64,000 bases of DNA from Filosporella fistucella (GCA_030077755.1 JAQJZZ010000008.1:3162001-3226000), one strand, 5' to 3'; numbered from the stretch's first letter, positions 43,987-55,652 are shown. A program made the numbers and translations. The notes: generated by a model from the sequence alone, not told the origin.

Positions 43987-46150
43987 TCACACGTCGGTAA
44001 GATCAATAATATCCACTGGGGCCTGCTGAGCTTCCATGACATCTTTCTTCTTCTTCGCTTTACTCGGCTTGACCGTCTCCCAGTTCGTCTCCGTGTAGAA
44101 CTTCAATACGTGGGGATCCATAGGAAGTTGATTCCTGTTGAAACCGGTAATCTTCAAACCGTTCAGATGTGTAGCTCTGCTCAAAGCTACGTAAAGCTGA
44201 CCACTCTCGAAAATATCATTCGAGTATACTTCAACATACTCAAGCGTCATTCCTTGACTCTTGTGGATAGATAATGCCCATGCCAGGGCAAGTGGAACCT
44301 GAGTCCGAGTCGCAACGTATTGCTCTAAAGGATTATTATTCCCCCGTAGAGATGATGCTCCAACAGCAGTAATGGTTTCCTCTATACCATTTGCGAATTT
44401 AACGCGTGGTCGAAGCTGTGAGAGAGGGTGAGAATTGAGTTGTTGGAAGTTGAACATAGATTTGTGGCGGAACTCTCTGTGAAGACCAGTCATCTCATCG
44501 ATAGGAACGAGTTCATCTGGTGCAGGTTCGAATCCAACCACGATGCCTTGAGAACCATTGACTAAGCCTCGTTCGTGGCTGAGGTTATGTAGGAGAACCA
44601 CTCGTGCACCAACTTTCAAAGTCAGAGCATCTGGGAATTTGTGGTCGTTGAGAGACTTTCTATATTCCTCAATTTTGTAGTGATCAGGTGGGTAAGGTAC
44701 TCCATCGCTGGATGATATGAGCTTGTCAACTGCATTTTGCGCTCTCCATGAGAAGGGCTGGTTCTCAATTGAGGCCAGCTTTCCATCATTGAAAGCGTTC
44801 ACCTGTTTCAGTCGCGACATGAGGCGAACGGGGAATGCACCCTCAGGGAGCACTTTAGGACGTTCGAGATCACTCCATTCCTTGTCCGTCAAGTCTTCGC
44901 CGTCCCGGATTTTGTTCAGAATGTCTTGGAAACTTTCATCCTTCTGTCGATGGATCCGCTCTAATTTGAAATGCCGCAATTTCAGGTCTTTCCAGACCTT
45001 TGACTTGAACGCCCATTTATCACCCCATTGCAATTTCTCCAGCACCGGTGCATCCGGATCTGTTGTTGGGCAGGATGGACTTCTGCATGCTGGTGATGCT
45101 CCTTTAGCAATTGTTGAACCGCACTGAATACAATTCGCGAATGGCAACACAGGCGGCAGTTGATGAAAGTCGCCAACAAAGATAACTTGCTTCCCTCCAA
45201 AAGGTTCATCATTTTGCAATACACTTTGAAATAACTTATTCAACCGTTCCAAGAAATGGTTTTCGACCATCGAGATCTCCTAGAAAATGGTTAGATTCTT
45301 GGCGAATGTCCAGAAAAGAATCTTGGGAACTGTCTGAAAGGGAATTGTTACTAACCTCGATAACTAGAAAATCTAGGTCATTAATCGCATCGACAACTCG
45401 TTTGCTCTTGCCCTTAACCAATTTTCCGATTCCGTCCCGAAATGAGTCTTGATGCCAACCAGCGAAAGAATATGTCGTCCGTCCATTCAGCGGCAATGCG
45501 GAAATTCCGGTAGGTGCAACAACTTGTACATTTCCACCCTTCCTCCTCTTCCTGATACGTCTCAAAAGCTCTTTCAGAGTGACCGTCTTCCCAGACCCAG
45601 CTGCCCCAGTCAAAAATATGTTGTTCCTCTGCAAGGCAAGAGTTATGACTTTCTCCTGTTCCGACGTCAGGTCAATTTTAGGCTCCTCGATTGGGGCGTT
45701 ATTTCTCTTTAGTTTCTTAGCCTTCTTATATGATTCTTCTTCCGAGATGTTCATGTATGGTCGCTTGGTTGCTGAGAATGAGCTCGATGGCGAAGAAGAA
45801 GGCGGAGTATTGTAAACAGATTGACGCTCGACAAAGGATCCATATTTTCGTGCATAATTATTTGGTTGCAGAGGCAAGTCTCTGCCCATCTGTCGTGGAA
45901 CTGGTCTGGAAACAGTTCTTGGTTCCCCTTCCGCTGAGCGTTGCAAAAGTGTAGAAGCCCCCAGCTTTACTGCAATTCTTTTCTCCCAGTCAGCCCATGC
46001 AACCTGGGCTGCATATATGCTGCTGTAACCTTGGTATTTAGCCTTCGGGTTGCCTTCAATCTGAGCCTGGCATTGGTCCCAAGTTCTGTAAACGCCCGGC
46101 TTGGTGCCTCGGAACACAATGTAAGCTGCATATGCCGGTTTATTTTCCAT
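43987..46150 (-). CDS. Pif1-type DNA helicase with N-terminal RNase H1/viroplasmin-like domain
   Basis: Two exons on the minus strand, 46150-45356 and 45279-43987, with a 76-nt intron (GTTAGT...TTCTAG); 695 residues. Residues 5-55 form an RNase H1 N-terminal-type (caulimovirus viroplasmin-like) domain: YIVFRGTKPGVYRTWDQCQA, then the KYQGYSSIYAA turn. This fold binds RNA/DNA hybrids. A basic, low-complexity linker follows. The SF1B helicase has Walker A TGAAGSGKT near 181-189, a Walker B read across the splice (LVIEEISMV, with Glu where Asp is usual), GDFHQLPPV, and the C-terminal SIHKSQGMTLEYVEV and YVALSRATHL motifs. The protein ends KKKKDV...VDIIDLTDV, where IIDLT fits a SUMO-interacting motif. 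Pif1 helicases unwind G-quadruplexes and R-loops in nucleus and mitochondria. The 5' open frame beyond 46150 has no ATG. Confidence 0.9.
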
Positions 46151-46533
46151 TATCTGAGATGCGTGTACACGGAATCCAGTTAGTTTCGTGAACGGTATGT
46201 AATTACATTGAGAAGTCAAAAGTCGAAGGCAATTGAGAAATGTTATCAGTAAGCTTGCGATCGAGATAGAGTAAAATTTTAGTGAAGTGGAGGGGGACGC
46301 GACGGGACGCGCCTGGCCCAGTGCTGTAAATCTCGGCGCACTCAACGTCAACAGTAGAGAATCAAGTAACGATTTACAACCTTCAACACCGCCTTTGGCA
46401 TCGGAATGGAGAGGTCGTCCAACTATACTCGTAAGCCTTTGGGCGAGGTCACCACCAATTCAGTCGTTCCTCACCAGTCTGAGACTATTGATGCAAAGCC
46501 AGTAGCTACCTAGGTACTCAGTCCATCTTCGTC
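46151..46533. other. Intergenic
   Basis: Promoter of the helicase gene and upstream DNA of the pseudogene to the right. A plus-strand frame at 46287-46505 lacks support. Confidence 0.45.
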
Positions 46534-47394
46534 AAATGTCACCCCTGACAACGTCTCAAAAAATCAGCAAGAAGCGAAAAGCCTCCACCGAAGTCCACCC
46601 TATTAATGACAATGACGATGACATCTGTCAAACTGTACCATCAGCTGCGACTCGTCCGCACACACATTCATCTTTTCCTCAAGACTTGTGAGATGAAAGC
46701 TAGCGAGTTTCAACGCGCAATTTGTGTAAGCAGCTCGACCTATACCGTATCCATGAGACAACGTGGTCCATGCAAGGGAGTTAAGTCTCTTGTCTATGGA
46801 AATGCAATTGCATTCTTTAACTCTAGTGAGTTGGTCAGCGTGAAGGTGAGGAAGAAAAAGAAGGGTGAGGAAGCTGCGCGTGCCGTCGAATCCAAGGGAG
46901 AACCAACAGCGGCTGCAAAGGCTCCGGATACACATGCCGATGATATTTAGCTCGAAGGGGAGAAGGAGAACGATGTTGAAGTTTATGATTCATGTGATGA
47001 GATTCGAAAGAAGATCCGCGCTCATCTCTCTAAGACGGGCATGTCGCAAGCTGCATTCAGTCGAGAGCTCGGTAAGATGTTCCATCCAGTGAAGCCCAGT
47101 GTCATTGGACTTGCTCCATCCATGACGAAGAAGGGTCTCGTCGCCAGCAACAAGAGTCAAGCTTTTTACGCTCCTTACTTTTTCTTTGAGAAGATGAGAA
47201 TCAGTGACGCACAAGCAAAGAGTCAGCATCGATTGGGTATGGAAGCTGCATGGAAGGGCCTCAGGGTTCTGGGCAGCCGCAAGGCCGGAATGGACCGCAA
47301 AACAGACCTTGATAAAGTCTCCTACATTGTTCCCAAGGGCTCAGACTACCAAATTTACTAGGACGAGTATGGCAAGCCTGTTTTCGGTTCCTGA
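46534..47394 (+). pseudogene. Decayed gene of a fungal DUF7726-like protein
   Basis: In one plus-strand frame, three open segments separated by TAG codons spell a family-like protein. The first holds CEMKASEFQRAICVSSSTY and a Lys-rich helix, ending with TAG at 46948-46950. The second runs through YDSCDEIRKKIRAHLSKTGM, SQAAFSRELGKMF and KSQAFYAPYFFFEKMRISDA to a TAG at 47359-47361. The last is DEYGKPVFGS with TGA at 47392. This repeated EF-x-RA(L) / AAFSREL organisation is that of a widespread fungal domain annotated DUF7726, a helical DNA-binding-like repeat. The N-terminal Lys-rich start (from the ATG at 46534) lies in another frame. Both TAGs could be C-to-T changes of CAG, as repeat-induced point mutation would make, but this is not proven. 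The family name is from memory of the pattern. Confidence 0.6.
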
Positions 47395-48671
47395 CAAGGC
47401 AGACTTGCTTCTGGAACTTAGTTGTGCTTGTATGGCTGCAGTCTTGCTCGTTTCTTTGGGACGTTGAACTCATGAGCTCATAGGAGCGGCATTGGCAGGA
47501 GTCTTGGGATTTACCTCCATGATGCCTCTCTCTCTCTTCAAGTGTAAACTGAGAATGAAATGACCTTTCCTACTTGTTATGCGTTGCTTGCATGTTGTAG
47601 TTTTTGCGGCTACTTGAAAAACAATTCTTCGGGAAGTAACCCTGGAATGTTAGTTTCAGTTGCTATCTAGCACATAGCTGCTCCTTGGCAGTTTCATTAC
47701 TTCTGGGAATTTCACACTTCATTTAGTAAACTCTTTATTAAACGAAGGGACAGCGGAACTTTCTTGATTGATTATTTCCGGTATGAGATTTCAAGTCGCC
47801 AGCGGACTTCTGGTACGCTACGTTGAGTCAAGCGAGTGTCTCTTTATCTCGTCAGTCACCTCATTGTGATAGCCCTCCATACCATCTTCTCCCTCATCAT
47901 ATCCTGGCCTGCTTACACACCTTCCGCCAATCCTGATCCTGTCCATAAACCCACTCAACATCTATCTCTCCTCAGAGTATCAAACGGATAATTTGGAGGT
48001 CCTTTAGGCGGCTGCCGTCTCGGCTCGTACAGACTCAACTGTGTAGGAGAGTTCCATCTTGGTCTCACATGCTGATATCTGAAATCGAATTCCATCGCTC
48101 GAGGTTGGAGCGGGGACGAGCCATGTAGGGCCAGTCAGTTATGGGGTGTTTGAAGCAGCGTCAATCCATCCTCTTCGGTGCTCCCTTTTCAATTGTAGCT
48201 ACTTTTGTACTTGTTGTTCTGTATACCGGATATGGAGGGGAGGGAGAAGATAAGTTGATTGGCTTATATATGGGGTCTATCTAATTGGTGAGGCACAAAG
48301 TTGCTCTTTGCCGGGGATGCTCTAAATCACTCTCGACATCTATGGTTGGATTTCTTTTGGAATCATGAATCACGAAACTATTGAAAAGCATCTACACGTG
48401 AATTTTTTTATTTTTTTTTCTTTCTCTGGGGCTCTGGGGCATGAATCAGTCACTACGAGAGCGTCAATATCCGTCTTCGGCAAGACCTGGGTTAATGTAT
48501 GTGTGCTCAAAATTGAACAAACTTTTCACGATTAACTCAACGAGATCCTGATACACGACCTTTTTCATGGCAGCACATGCAGACAGAGTGGCGCACAACT
48601 TATTCATTCCGTCCCTGACACTCCAACAACGGCGTTCATCATCACTTTCCAATCACCTTATAATGGTGTTC
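47395..48671. other. Intergenic
   Basis: About 1.3 kb with no supported gene. Short frames at 48464-48652 and elsewhere have no protein resemblance. A poly-T-rich tract lies around 48400-48425. Confidence 0.5.
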
Positions 48672-48959
48672 CTAAAATGGCCCATACAAACCCCCTATGC
48701 CAAGTATGCGGCCGTACTGTGCACCACCACCAAACGGACGTAACCTCATTGTCGTAGGGTATTGAGGACGGTACCCATCAAAATTCTGGCCGGGCTCCAG
48801 CATGTAAGGGTATCCTAAATGTGGATAATTACTGTATGCATACACCCTTGGACTTGGTCGATTGAATGCTTCATGCCGCCAATGTTGTGCTCGTGAGATG
48901 GGGGGAAGGAAGGGTCGATTCCCTCCTGCCGGGTGGGCGAAGTGGTGCCATGGGAGCAT
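48672..48959 (-). CDS. Small Pro/Gly/Tyr-rich hypothetical protein
   Basis: A single ATG-started frame of 95 residues with a biased composition: many Pro, Gly, Tyr, Arg and Phe, for example YSNYPHLGYPYMLEPGQNF and a GGGAQYGRILGIGGLYGPF end. There is no signal peptide, span or domain. The bias is unlike random translation and resembles low-complexity fungal proteins. There is no homology I can name, no intron, and neighbouring DNA is empty, so it may be a chance frame. Confidence 0.3.
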   Translation of the reverse strand: MLPWHHFAHPAGGNRPFLPPISRAQHWRHEAFNRPSPRVYAYSNYPHLGYPYMLEPGQNFDGYRPQYPTTMRLRPFGGGAQYGRILGIGGLYGPF

Positions 48960-50521
48960 TTTCTATCTTTTTGAAGTAGGTTACCCTTCTGTGTAAGGAT
49001 GAATAGATTGAGAGATCGAGGATAATGCTATTTTCTTTCGTAGTGTGGTAAGAATGTCCGCTGATTTGGGTAGATAATTTGATATGGATCAAATGGCTAA
49101 AAAGGAAATTCTAGAGAGCTTATATAGAGTTACGATTTCAACAGCTTGTTGTTGTGGTGAATCTGGAGACTTAATGGCCATATCTCCACTACAAACAAAT
49201 GAATCACCATAAACAAATGAATGTCCTGATACAAATCATTGAGTCTTCTACTATTCAGTGTATATAACTTCTTGAGCTTTGCTACATCTCTGCTCTCTCT
49301 CATGAATCACAGTCCTCATGGCATTTGGTTTCAAACCCCATTTTAGCTAGTAAAAGTCAGTGGGGGAGCTTTAATGAAACGGTGTCATTCAACGACTTAG
49401 ATCAAGGAGCGATTTCGAAGATTCAGAAATTCACTGTTCAAGAGGGGTGATTGAGAGAAAGGGCTCGGAGGATGGTTGGATTTGCTTCGACACTACACTA
49501 CATACCTAGCTATATGCTGAATGACTAATATTGACGTGGTATACTTCAAACAATATAGCTGTTGGTCAAATCCGTGAATCTGACATCTCTATGCACACTC
49601 CTTTGTTCCCTCTAATAATCCAATCACTCCTATAAAGCTCTAAAATAGCCTGAAGAACTTTATCAGTGCAAGAGGAGGTGAATGAGACAGCCTTCCAAGG
49701 TGCGTTGGGGGGAGCATAAACATATCCATGGACTTTTATAGCATGACATACATTCTCATGTCAGCAGAAATCGGACGACATCGGGTGCTTCATTCATGCC
49801 TGTCCCAAAGCCATAGTACTTCTTGCCAACAAGAAGCTTGACCCAAACCCCATGAGCAATTCATTTTCTATTCCGACACGCAACAAAGCCTCCCCAATGA
49901 TTCTGGCGACCAATCTAGTCCCATACCGCAACATCACCAACACCATTAACTCCGTCCGGAATAGATTCTTCATTCCGGCGTTTCCACCCCAAATATCTCT
50001 AGCAAAGGCTCCATTAATATACAAGACATAAATACATATCATCTCTGATCCTAATCCATCTAGATATCTAATTATAACACACCATTGAAGAAGTTGGCTC
50101 TCTCAAAAAGAACCAATCAGAGTGTAAGAATACTTAGTTTCGCACTAAAAAAATACGTGTCCTGAACGATGTGCAACAAAGGTCTTTAGAGCTGGTTTCG
50201 TGGCCTGAATCATGCCTTTCAGGCAGGATTGTGGAGACTAGTCTGGACCCTGGGCAACTTTAACTTTAATCTTAAATATAAAGTTAAATCTCCTTTGGGA
50301 TTTCGGTTGTGTTGCGTTAGGAGGGTTCCCAGTGGGATTTTTGAAGTTTACTTTCAGATTGGAATGGTGGGAGGGGCCTTGTTGTTTTGGCATACAATCG
50401 ACGGGTGGTAATCCGACCAGGAGATGATGAAAATGGCTGAAGGGAGTAATTGAAGGAAGGAAAAAAAGGTTCAATTCTTAAATACTTGATCCAGTGGAAA
50501 TATTCTCATTTTCTACTTTAT
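48960..50521. other. Intergenic
   Basis: About 1.5 kb of AT-rich DNA. A minus-strand frame at 49794-50042 has some hydrophobic residues but no supporting features. Nothing repeated was seen. Confidence 0.5.
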
Positions 50522-52072
50522 CTAGGTAAAGTCTGAAGGATACTCGAATCTTACGACCTCTGCAGCTGCCAATCCCTGCGAGATACCTGAAGTTCTCCCT
50601 AAGTGTTCCATGCGAGTAGCTATCCATTTTCTCATCTCTGGCAATGTGTATTTAAGTCTGCCAAGGGCAAAGAGAGGATAGAGAAGGGTGTAAATGCCAG
50701 CGGTATACGCAACCGGCGGCATAGAGGGCTTTTCGTTTTTTGTGGAGGAAATTTGTGCATGTGGAATGCCGCTTGTGTGTTGGGGTACTGTTGCGCAGAT
50801 TTCGGAGGACAGCTGCAAGATAGTGGCTGAGATGGTCTGGAATTGGGCACTGGTAGTATCATCTATATTGCAGGTATTTTCTAAAATTATTTTGTGGAGA
50901 AGAATTCTGGAAAGGCGCAGATAGTTCCAATATCGAATGACCCACGGGTCTTTGTAGATATGGAAATTCTCTTCGTACACCAGTGTAGTATCAGCACTTT
51001 GGTAGACGACTGGATGCCAATATGGCGGCATGTTGACCTGAACTTGCTGAAATTGTCTGTCGAGTTCCTCGGCGCTGATTACAAGTTGTTGACGCATAAC
51101 GATCAATGACACCTCTTTCTTCGCGACTTCAAGAAGGGTAGCACACTTGACCATTAGGTCTAGGATTGCCCAAGATGGATTTCCAATTTCCAGATACGGC
51201 TGTACGCTACGTCGTAAAACCGATAAACCAGCAGGCAGAGCATGCTCCATATGTAATGAAGCTGTGACAGCGAGAAAGTACGCCTGAAGAAATGTTTGCA
51301 TGCCAAAACGACTCTTCAAATGCTTCGTTCCTCGCAAAACAAGCAGCGCCAGTCCTCCAGTGAGTTGGTCGATACAAGAGCCCCGATCTAGCGTGTATGA
51401 AAGTGTCTCGAAGGTTGATAGAAGCATTGCAGATACTAGAGTACTATTCTTAGTAGCCGTATTTGGTGACTGGAGTGCCGTGTTGAGAGCTCGTATGGCG
51501 AGATTGCATTCCATATGGGCTTTTTTGGTAAGTGATGTGGTGCTGTGAGAGTTTCCAAAAGCAGCAAGTGCTGCTGCATTGATAGCATGATTTAAGGGAC
51601 CATCAGAGCTTTCTAGACCCGTTAGGAGGTCAGATAAGTATTCGTATTGTCCCTTGATACATGATTTCGAATCATTGATGATGTGATAGGAGAGGAAGTA
51701 TGATAGCGCAACACTTTCAGGGTCTGGAGGCAAAGCCCGAGGCAGAGATATGATTTGATTAACCGATGTCGACTTGGGGACAGCTGTTTGAAGATGAGAA
51801 GGTTGGACTTTGATTCCTGCATGCTGCGTCCCGAAAGGCTTCCTGGGGTCGGTGACATATTGGTTGCGGAACACCAAGTCGCCCACTTCTTTGTATCCCG
51901 GACATTTCCAACGCGCCTTCACACATCGAGTACATGATGGCTTTGTTTCATCACACTGCATCATTTAGCTCCAGCGTATTTGTGCCAAAATTTGAGCACA
52001 TACTTTAATCTTCCTCTGCCGACAAGTCAAACAGCCAGTTGCAAATCTGCCCCGATGTTCTTTCCGTACCAT
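50522..52072 (-). CDS. Zn2Cys6 fungal transcription factor
   Basis: Two exons on the minus strand, 52072-52004 and 51955-50522, with a 48-nt intron (GTATGT...ATGCAG) inside the zinc cluster; 500 residues. Splicing gives GCLTCRQRKIK|CDETKPSCTRC and then KARWKCPGY, the complete C-x2-C-x6-C-x6-C-x2-C-x6-C cluster at residues 14-41. Exon 1 starts MVRKEHRGRFATG, the standard opening. The remaining protein is the helical fungal-specific domain 2 type: PDPESVALSYFLSYHI, LNHAINAAALAAFGN, AYFLAVTASLHMEHALP and an ending with RMEHLGRTSGISQGLAAAEVV. It is transcribed divergently from an acyl-DHAP reductase-like gene, with 488 bases between starts, so it may regulate that gene; this is inference. A DNA-binding nuclear role follows from the cluster. 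Confidence 0.88.
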
Positions 52073-52560
52073 TGCTGCTTATGCAGTATTATAACCAAAT
52101 TACAAATATCTGATTGTTCAGCAAGAGTAAGATAAGATGATGATCAATATATTTTTTGAACCGATTTTCCAATCGTTTTGTTATTCGGCATTGCTCCATA
52201 GAACTGTGGAGTCTGTTGAAGCAAAGCAAGGCGAGGTGTAAGCTCGCTTAAGCCGGTTGGAGATCCAGCTAAACCAAAAGTAGAAAAGGGGGCGATGCAG
52301 CCAATCACAATCAATTGAGGGATGCTTACGTCTATAGCAGAAGCTTCATACATTTGACATAGAACATCAGATTAATAATTCAGCTTCACTGGAAGCAACG
52401 AAAGTTGTACCGGCGGGGTGTAATCGACCGAATCATTGAATTAACACAAGATGTGAAAATGTAGATAAAGTCATCGTGCCCAGTAAGTCGGATTTTAATA
52501 TCATTTTTCATTCATTCTCTCTTCTTCTCAAGCATAGCACAAACTAGAGAATATTTCAAA
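52073..52560. promoter_or_regulatory. Shared divergent upstream region, regulator and reductase
   Basis: 488 bases between the two divergent starts. A short minus-strand frame (52144-52353) is not supported. No paired CGG site was identified with confidence. Confidence 0.35.
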
Positions 52561-53468
52561 ATGTCCAAAATCCAAAAACCGACTGTGCTGATCACAGGAT
52601 GCACAGACGGTAGCATAGGCCATGGCCTCGCCATCGCATTCGCCAGCCAAAACTACCACGTCTTCGCCACTACTCGTCGTCTCTCCTCCATGGCCTCTCT
52701 CAAAGACTTACCCAATATCACTCTCCTGGAACTAGACGTTACATCTCCAGCCTCTATCCGTGCAGCCTATTCCACGGTCTCTTCCCTCACCTCCAGAAAG
52801 CTAGATATCTTGTACAACAATGCTGGAGTTAGGTACGGAGCTATGGCTATAGAAAGTTCAGTCAAAACAGCGAATGATACTTTTGCTGTCAATTTCACCG
52901 GGGTGGTGGAGATGGTGCACGTATTTTATGATTTGGTTATTGCGGCGAAAGGGAAGATTGTGTTTACTGGATCTGGAGCGGGGATGCTGCCCGTTCCTAC
53001 TGGAGCGATGTATAATGCGAGTAAAGCCGCATTGGACTCGTATGCAGATACTTTGAGGTTGGAATTGAAGCCGTTTGGAGTGGCTGTGGTTAATGTTATC
53101 ACTGGGATGGTAGAGACGGCGATGACTTCAGAGGCGTTGCTCATGCCGCCGTTGGATGCTGGTAAGACTCCTAACATGCACATGACATTGCTATTCAGAA
53201 TGTTCGCTGATTCTGTATAGGTTCCGTGTATAAGCCAATCGAAAAGGAGTTGAATCAGTTCTGGCTAAAAGACAATGGAAAGATACCTGTGGCCAAGTAT
53301 GCAAACATGGTCGTCAAGAAAGTGATTAGGAAGAAATCACCAGCACGCCTATGGATGAATTCAGAGTTGACCTGGTGGTTTCAGCTTTTTCATTTGATGT
53401 GGGTGTTTGATATCATTTTTGAGAAGGAATTTGGTCTAAATAAGAAGTTGGAGAAGATAAAGGCTTGA
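52561..53468 (+). CDS. Short-chain dehydrogenase, Ayr1-like (1-acyl-DHAP reductase type)
   Basis: Two exons, 52561-53161 and 53221-53468, with a 59-nt intron (GTAAGA...TATAG); 282 residues, the usual length of the family. A Rossmann fold starts right away: VLITGCTDGSIGHGLAIAFA at residues 9-28 (Ayr1 proteins have TGCSDGGIG at this place), a conserved LDVTSPASI, NNAG near 90 and the catalytic YNASKAALDSYADTLRLEL near 150-168. The C-terminal exon ends with WWFQLFHLMWVFDIIFEKEF, a hydrophobic segment that would hold the enzyme at ER or lipid-droplet membrane. Ayr1 reduces 1-acyl-dihydroxyacetone phosphate with NADPH in phosphatidate synthesis; close paralogs act on other ketones. Both remain possible here. 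Confidence 0.85.
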
Positions 53469-54103
53469 TCATGGGGATGATGAAATATATCTAGAAACCA
53501 AGGAACTGAAAGCCGGGACTGAAGGAAAGCGCTTGCACATGTATTGCTTTAGATTAGGGAACATATTTTCCTGCATCTCGTACCTAAACAAACTCAATAT
53601 CTCAAGTGGGGGTAAGAACTTTGAAGACTCAATAACCCTCTCAATAGTCCAAGATTAAATAGGAATCTCACAGATGAAGTAATGAGTTCCAATCCCAAAC
53701 CAGCAAAAGTCCATAGAAGAAAGTAGAGAATGAACTGTCCGGACGATGGAAATGCTAGGGGAAGGGAGAAGATGAGTGGGAGTAGTCGACAAAGTAATAG
53801 CGCGTAAATTGTCTGGTCTCGATTTTCGGGACTGGCAATCAGTCGAAATGAGAGAAGTGACGGGGTCAGAAAGCTTGAGCCATCTTCTTTGAATGTGTTT
53901 CTATTACGCAAAGTCTTCAGGCAGAACAACGAATAGAATGGAAGGGCAGTAATGCAAGAAGCTGCCGCTCGGCAATATAATTGCAAGAGAATGCAAGAGA
54001 GTGCAGGGGAAGTCAGCAGAAGCAAAAAAGGATTATGACAAACATTTCACTTCGACAACAAGATTTAGGTGGCAGCGCCGGCTCGTAATTCATCTCATTA
54101 GAG
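53469..54103. other. Intergenic between convergent genes
   Basis: 3' regions of the reductase and WD40 genes. A 143-codon minus-strand open frame (53594-54025) is very hydrophobic but lacks any ATG and has no credible splice link, so it is not called. Confidence 0.4.
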
Positions 54104-55652
54104 TTACATATCCTCAGGTTTGTCTTCTTCCATCCTGTCCAGGCTCCTGCTTCGACTTCGAGTCCTGCTTCGGCTTCTGCTTCGGCTTCGCTGGCTCTCA
54201 TCGTCCCTCGGGGTATCATCATAATCAGCACCATTCTCAACCTTCATCTCCTGCATCTCAATATCACGTTCTTCATCATGCTCAAGCCGGAGCCCGTTGA
54301 TGCCGTGATCCTCATCATCCTCATTCACATCAACCCATACCTTGACCTCCCCATCTAGACCGCAGCTGACCAAACTGTTGGTGATGGGGCTGGAATATGT
54401 ATCGACCCAGCAAACCACCCCTTCGTGTCCTTTCACCCTTTGGACTACCTCCTTCGTCCTCACATCCCAAAAGACGATATCGCCGTCCTCACTACCAGAA
54501 ACAATAAATGCTTGGTTCCCCGAGACACCAAATGCTCCACCGAGTGAGTATTTGGAATTGACGTGACCTTGGTAAGTTTTCTTCACCAACCCACCAACGT
54601 AATCCCAAAGTCTTATGCAAGAGTCGAGAGTAAAAGCAAGAATATGCTTGCCATTTGGAGAAAATCGGACTGTTGTGACTGGAGCATTATCTTCGTGGAC
54701 GAGGGTTCTCAGACATTGGCCTGTTGCGGTATCCCAGACTCGACTATAATTTTTGTTAGCATGATCATAAACATCTCGAAGAGACTATCACATACGTTAA
54801 GCCATCCGTAGAGCAGCTACAGACGAGCGTCCCATCCCTAATAAAATCCACACCACCCACAGGATCGGAGTGAGCGGGCAGACTTCTCATCTGCCTTCGC
54901 GCCCTCAAATCCCATAAGAACACCGCTTCATCGTAACTGCCACTAACAAGCATATTCCCCTTCGGTGAAAAAGCCAGAGAGTATACATAATTGTGGTGTC
55001 CATGTAATGCCGCGGGATAGGGTTTCCCAGAAGCTCTGTGCCACAATCTTATGGTCTTATCGTCCGAGCCGGAAGCTATTGTGTTCGAATCCGGACTCCA
55101 AGCTATGGTAGAAACTCCAGCTAGGTGGCCTTCCAGTGTTCGCATATGGTTTCCTGTGACAGCATCCCAAATTTTGATTGTACCATCCGCAGAACAGCTT
55201 GCAATCCACCGGCCATCAGGCGAAAACCTAACTTGGGAAACGCCCTTCGTGTGTCCCTTTAATATTAACTTAAGTTTGTAGTTGACCTTTACAGGCTGAT
55301 ATGCACGACCAGAATGACGAGGTGAGGCTTGTCGCGAAGAATGAGATGAACGTGGAGTTTCTGCGCCGGTTGATCGACTACGGCTGCGACTGCGACTTTG
55401 GCTTCGACTATGGCCGAGATAGGTATGATCTAGTTCGTCCACACTCCCATCGGAGGAGTGGGCTCTGCGACGAGCACTGGAGTCCTGGCGCATGCTTAAG
55501 TTTGAAGATCGGTAGGGTTTGTGGCTTGCAAGTTCATCTGGAGAACTGTCGCGTGGGGTTGATGTCTCACTGTCATCGTATACTCGTCGTCTTTTGGTCG
55601 GGCGATGGCCACTTGGTAGTGGAGTGCTAGCAGCGGAATCGAAATCGGACAT
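54104..55652 (-). CDS. WD40-repeat protein, Swd3/WDR5-like (COMPASS subunit type)
   Basis: Two exons on the minus strand, 55652-54796 and 54743-54104, with a 52-nt intron (GTATGT...TTATAG); 498 residues. A seven-bladed WD40 propeller occupies about residues 125-440: [19 protein letters not shown], then [37 protein letters not shown], a blade across the splice ([12 protein letters not shown]) and [13 protein letters not shown] as the last. The order and the sequences fit the WDR5/Swd3 subunit of the Set1 (COMPASS) histone H3-K4 methyltransferase complex, which binds Arg-containing WIN motifs. Unusual are the tails: an N-terminal Ser/Arg-rich 120-residue extension with an SRSRSRSRS run and a C-terminal acidic then RS-rich end. 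The ATG at 55652 is the first in frame. Confidence 0.85.

Noticed and set aside
53594..54025. 143-codon hydrophobic open frame on the minus strand
   Set aside because: No methionine in the frame, no credible splice acceptor before it, and it lies in the 3' region shared by two convergent genes.
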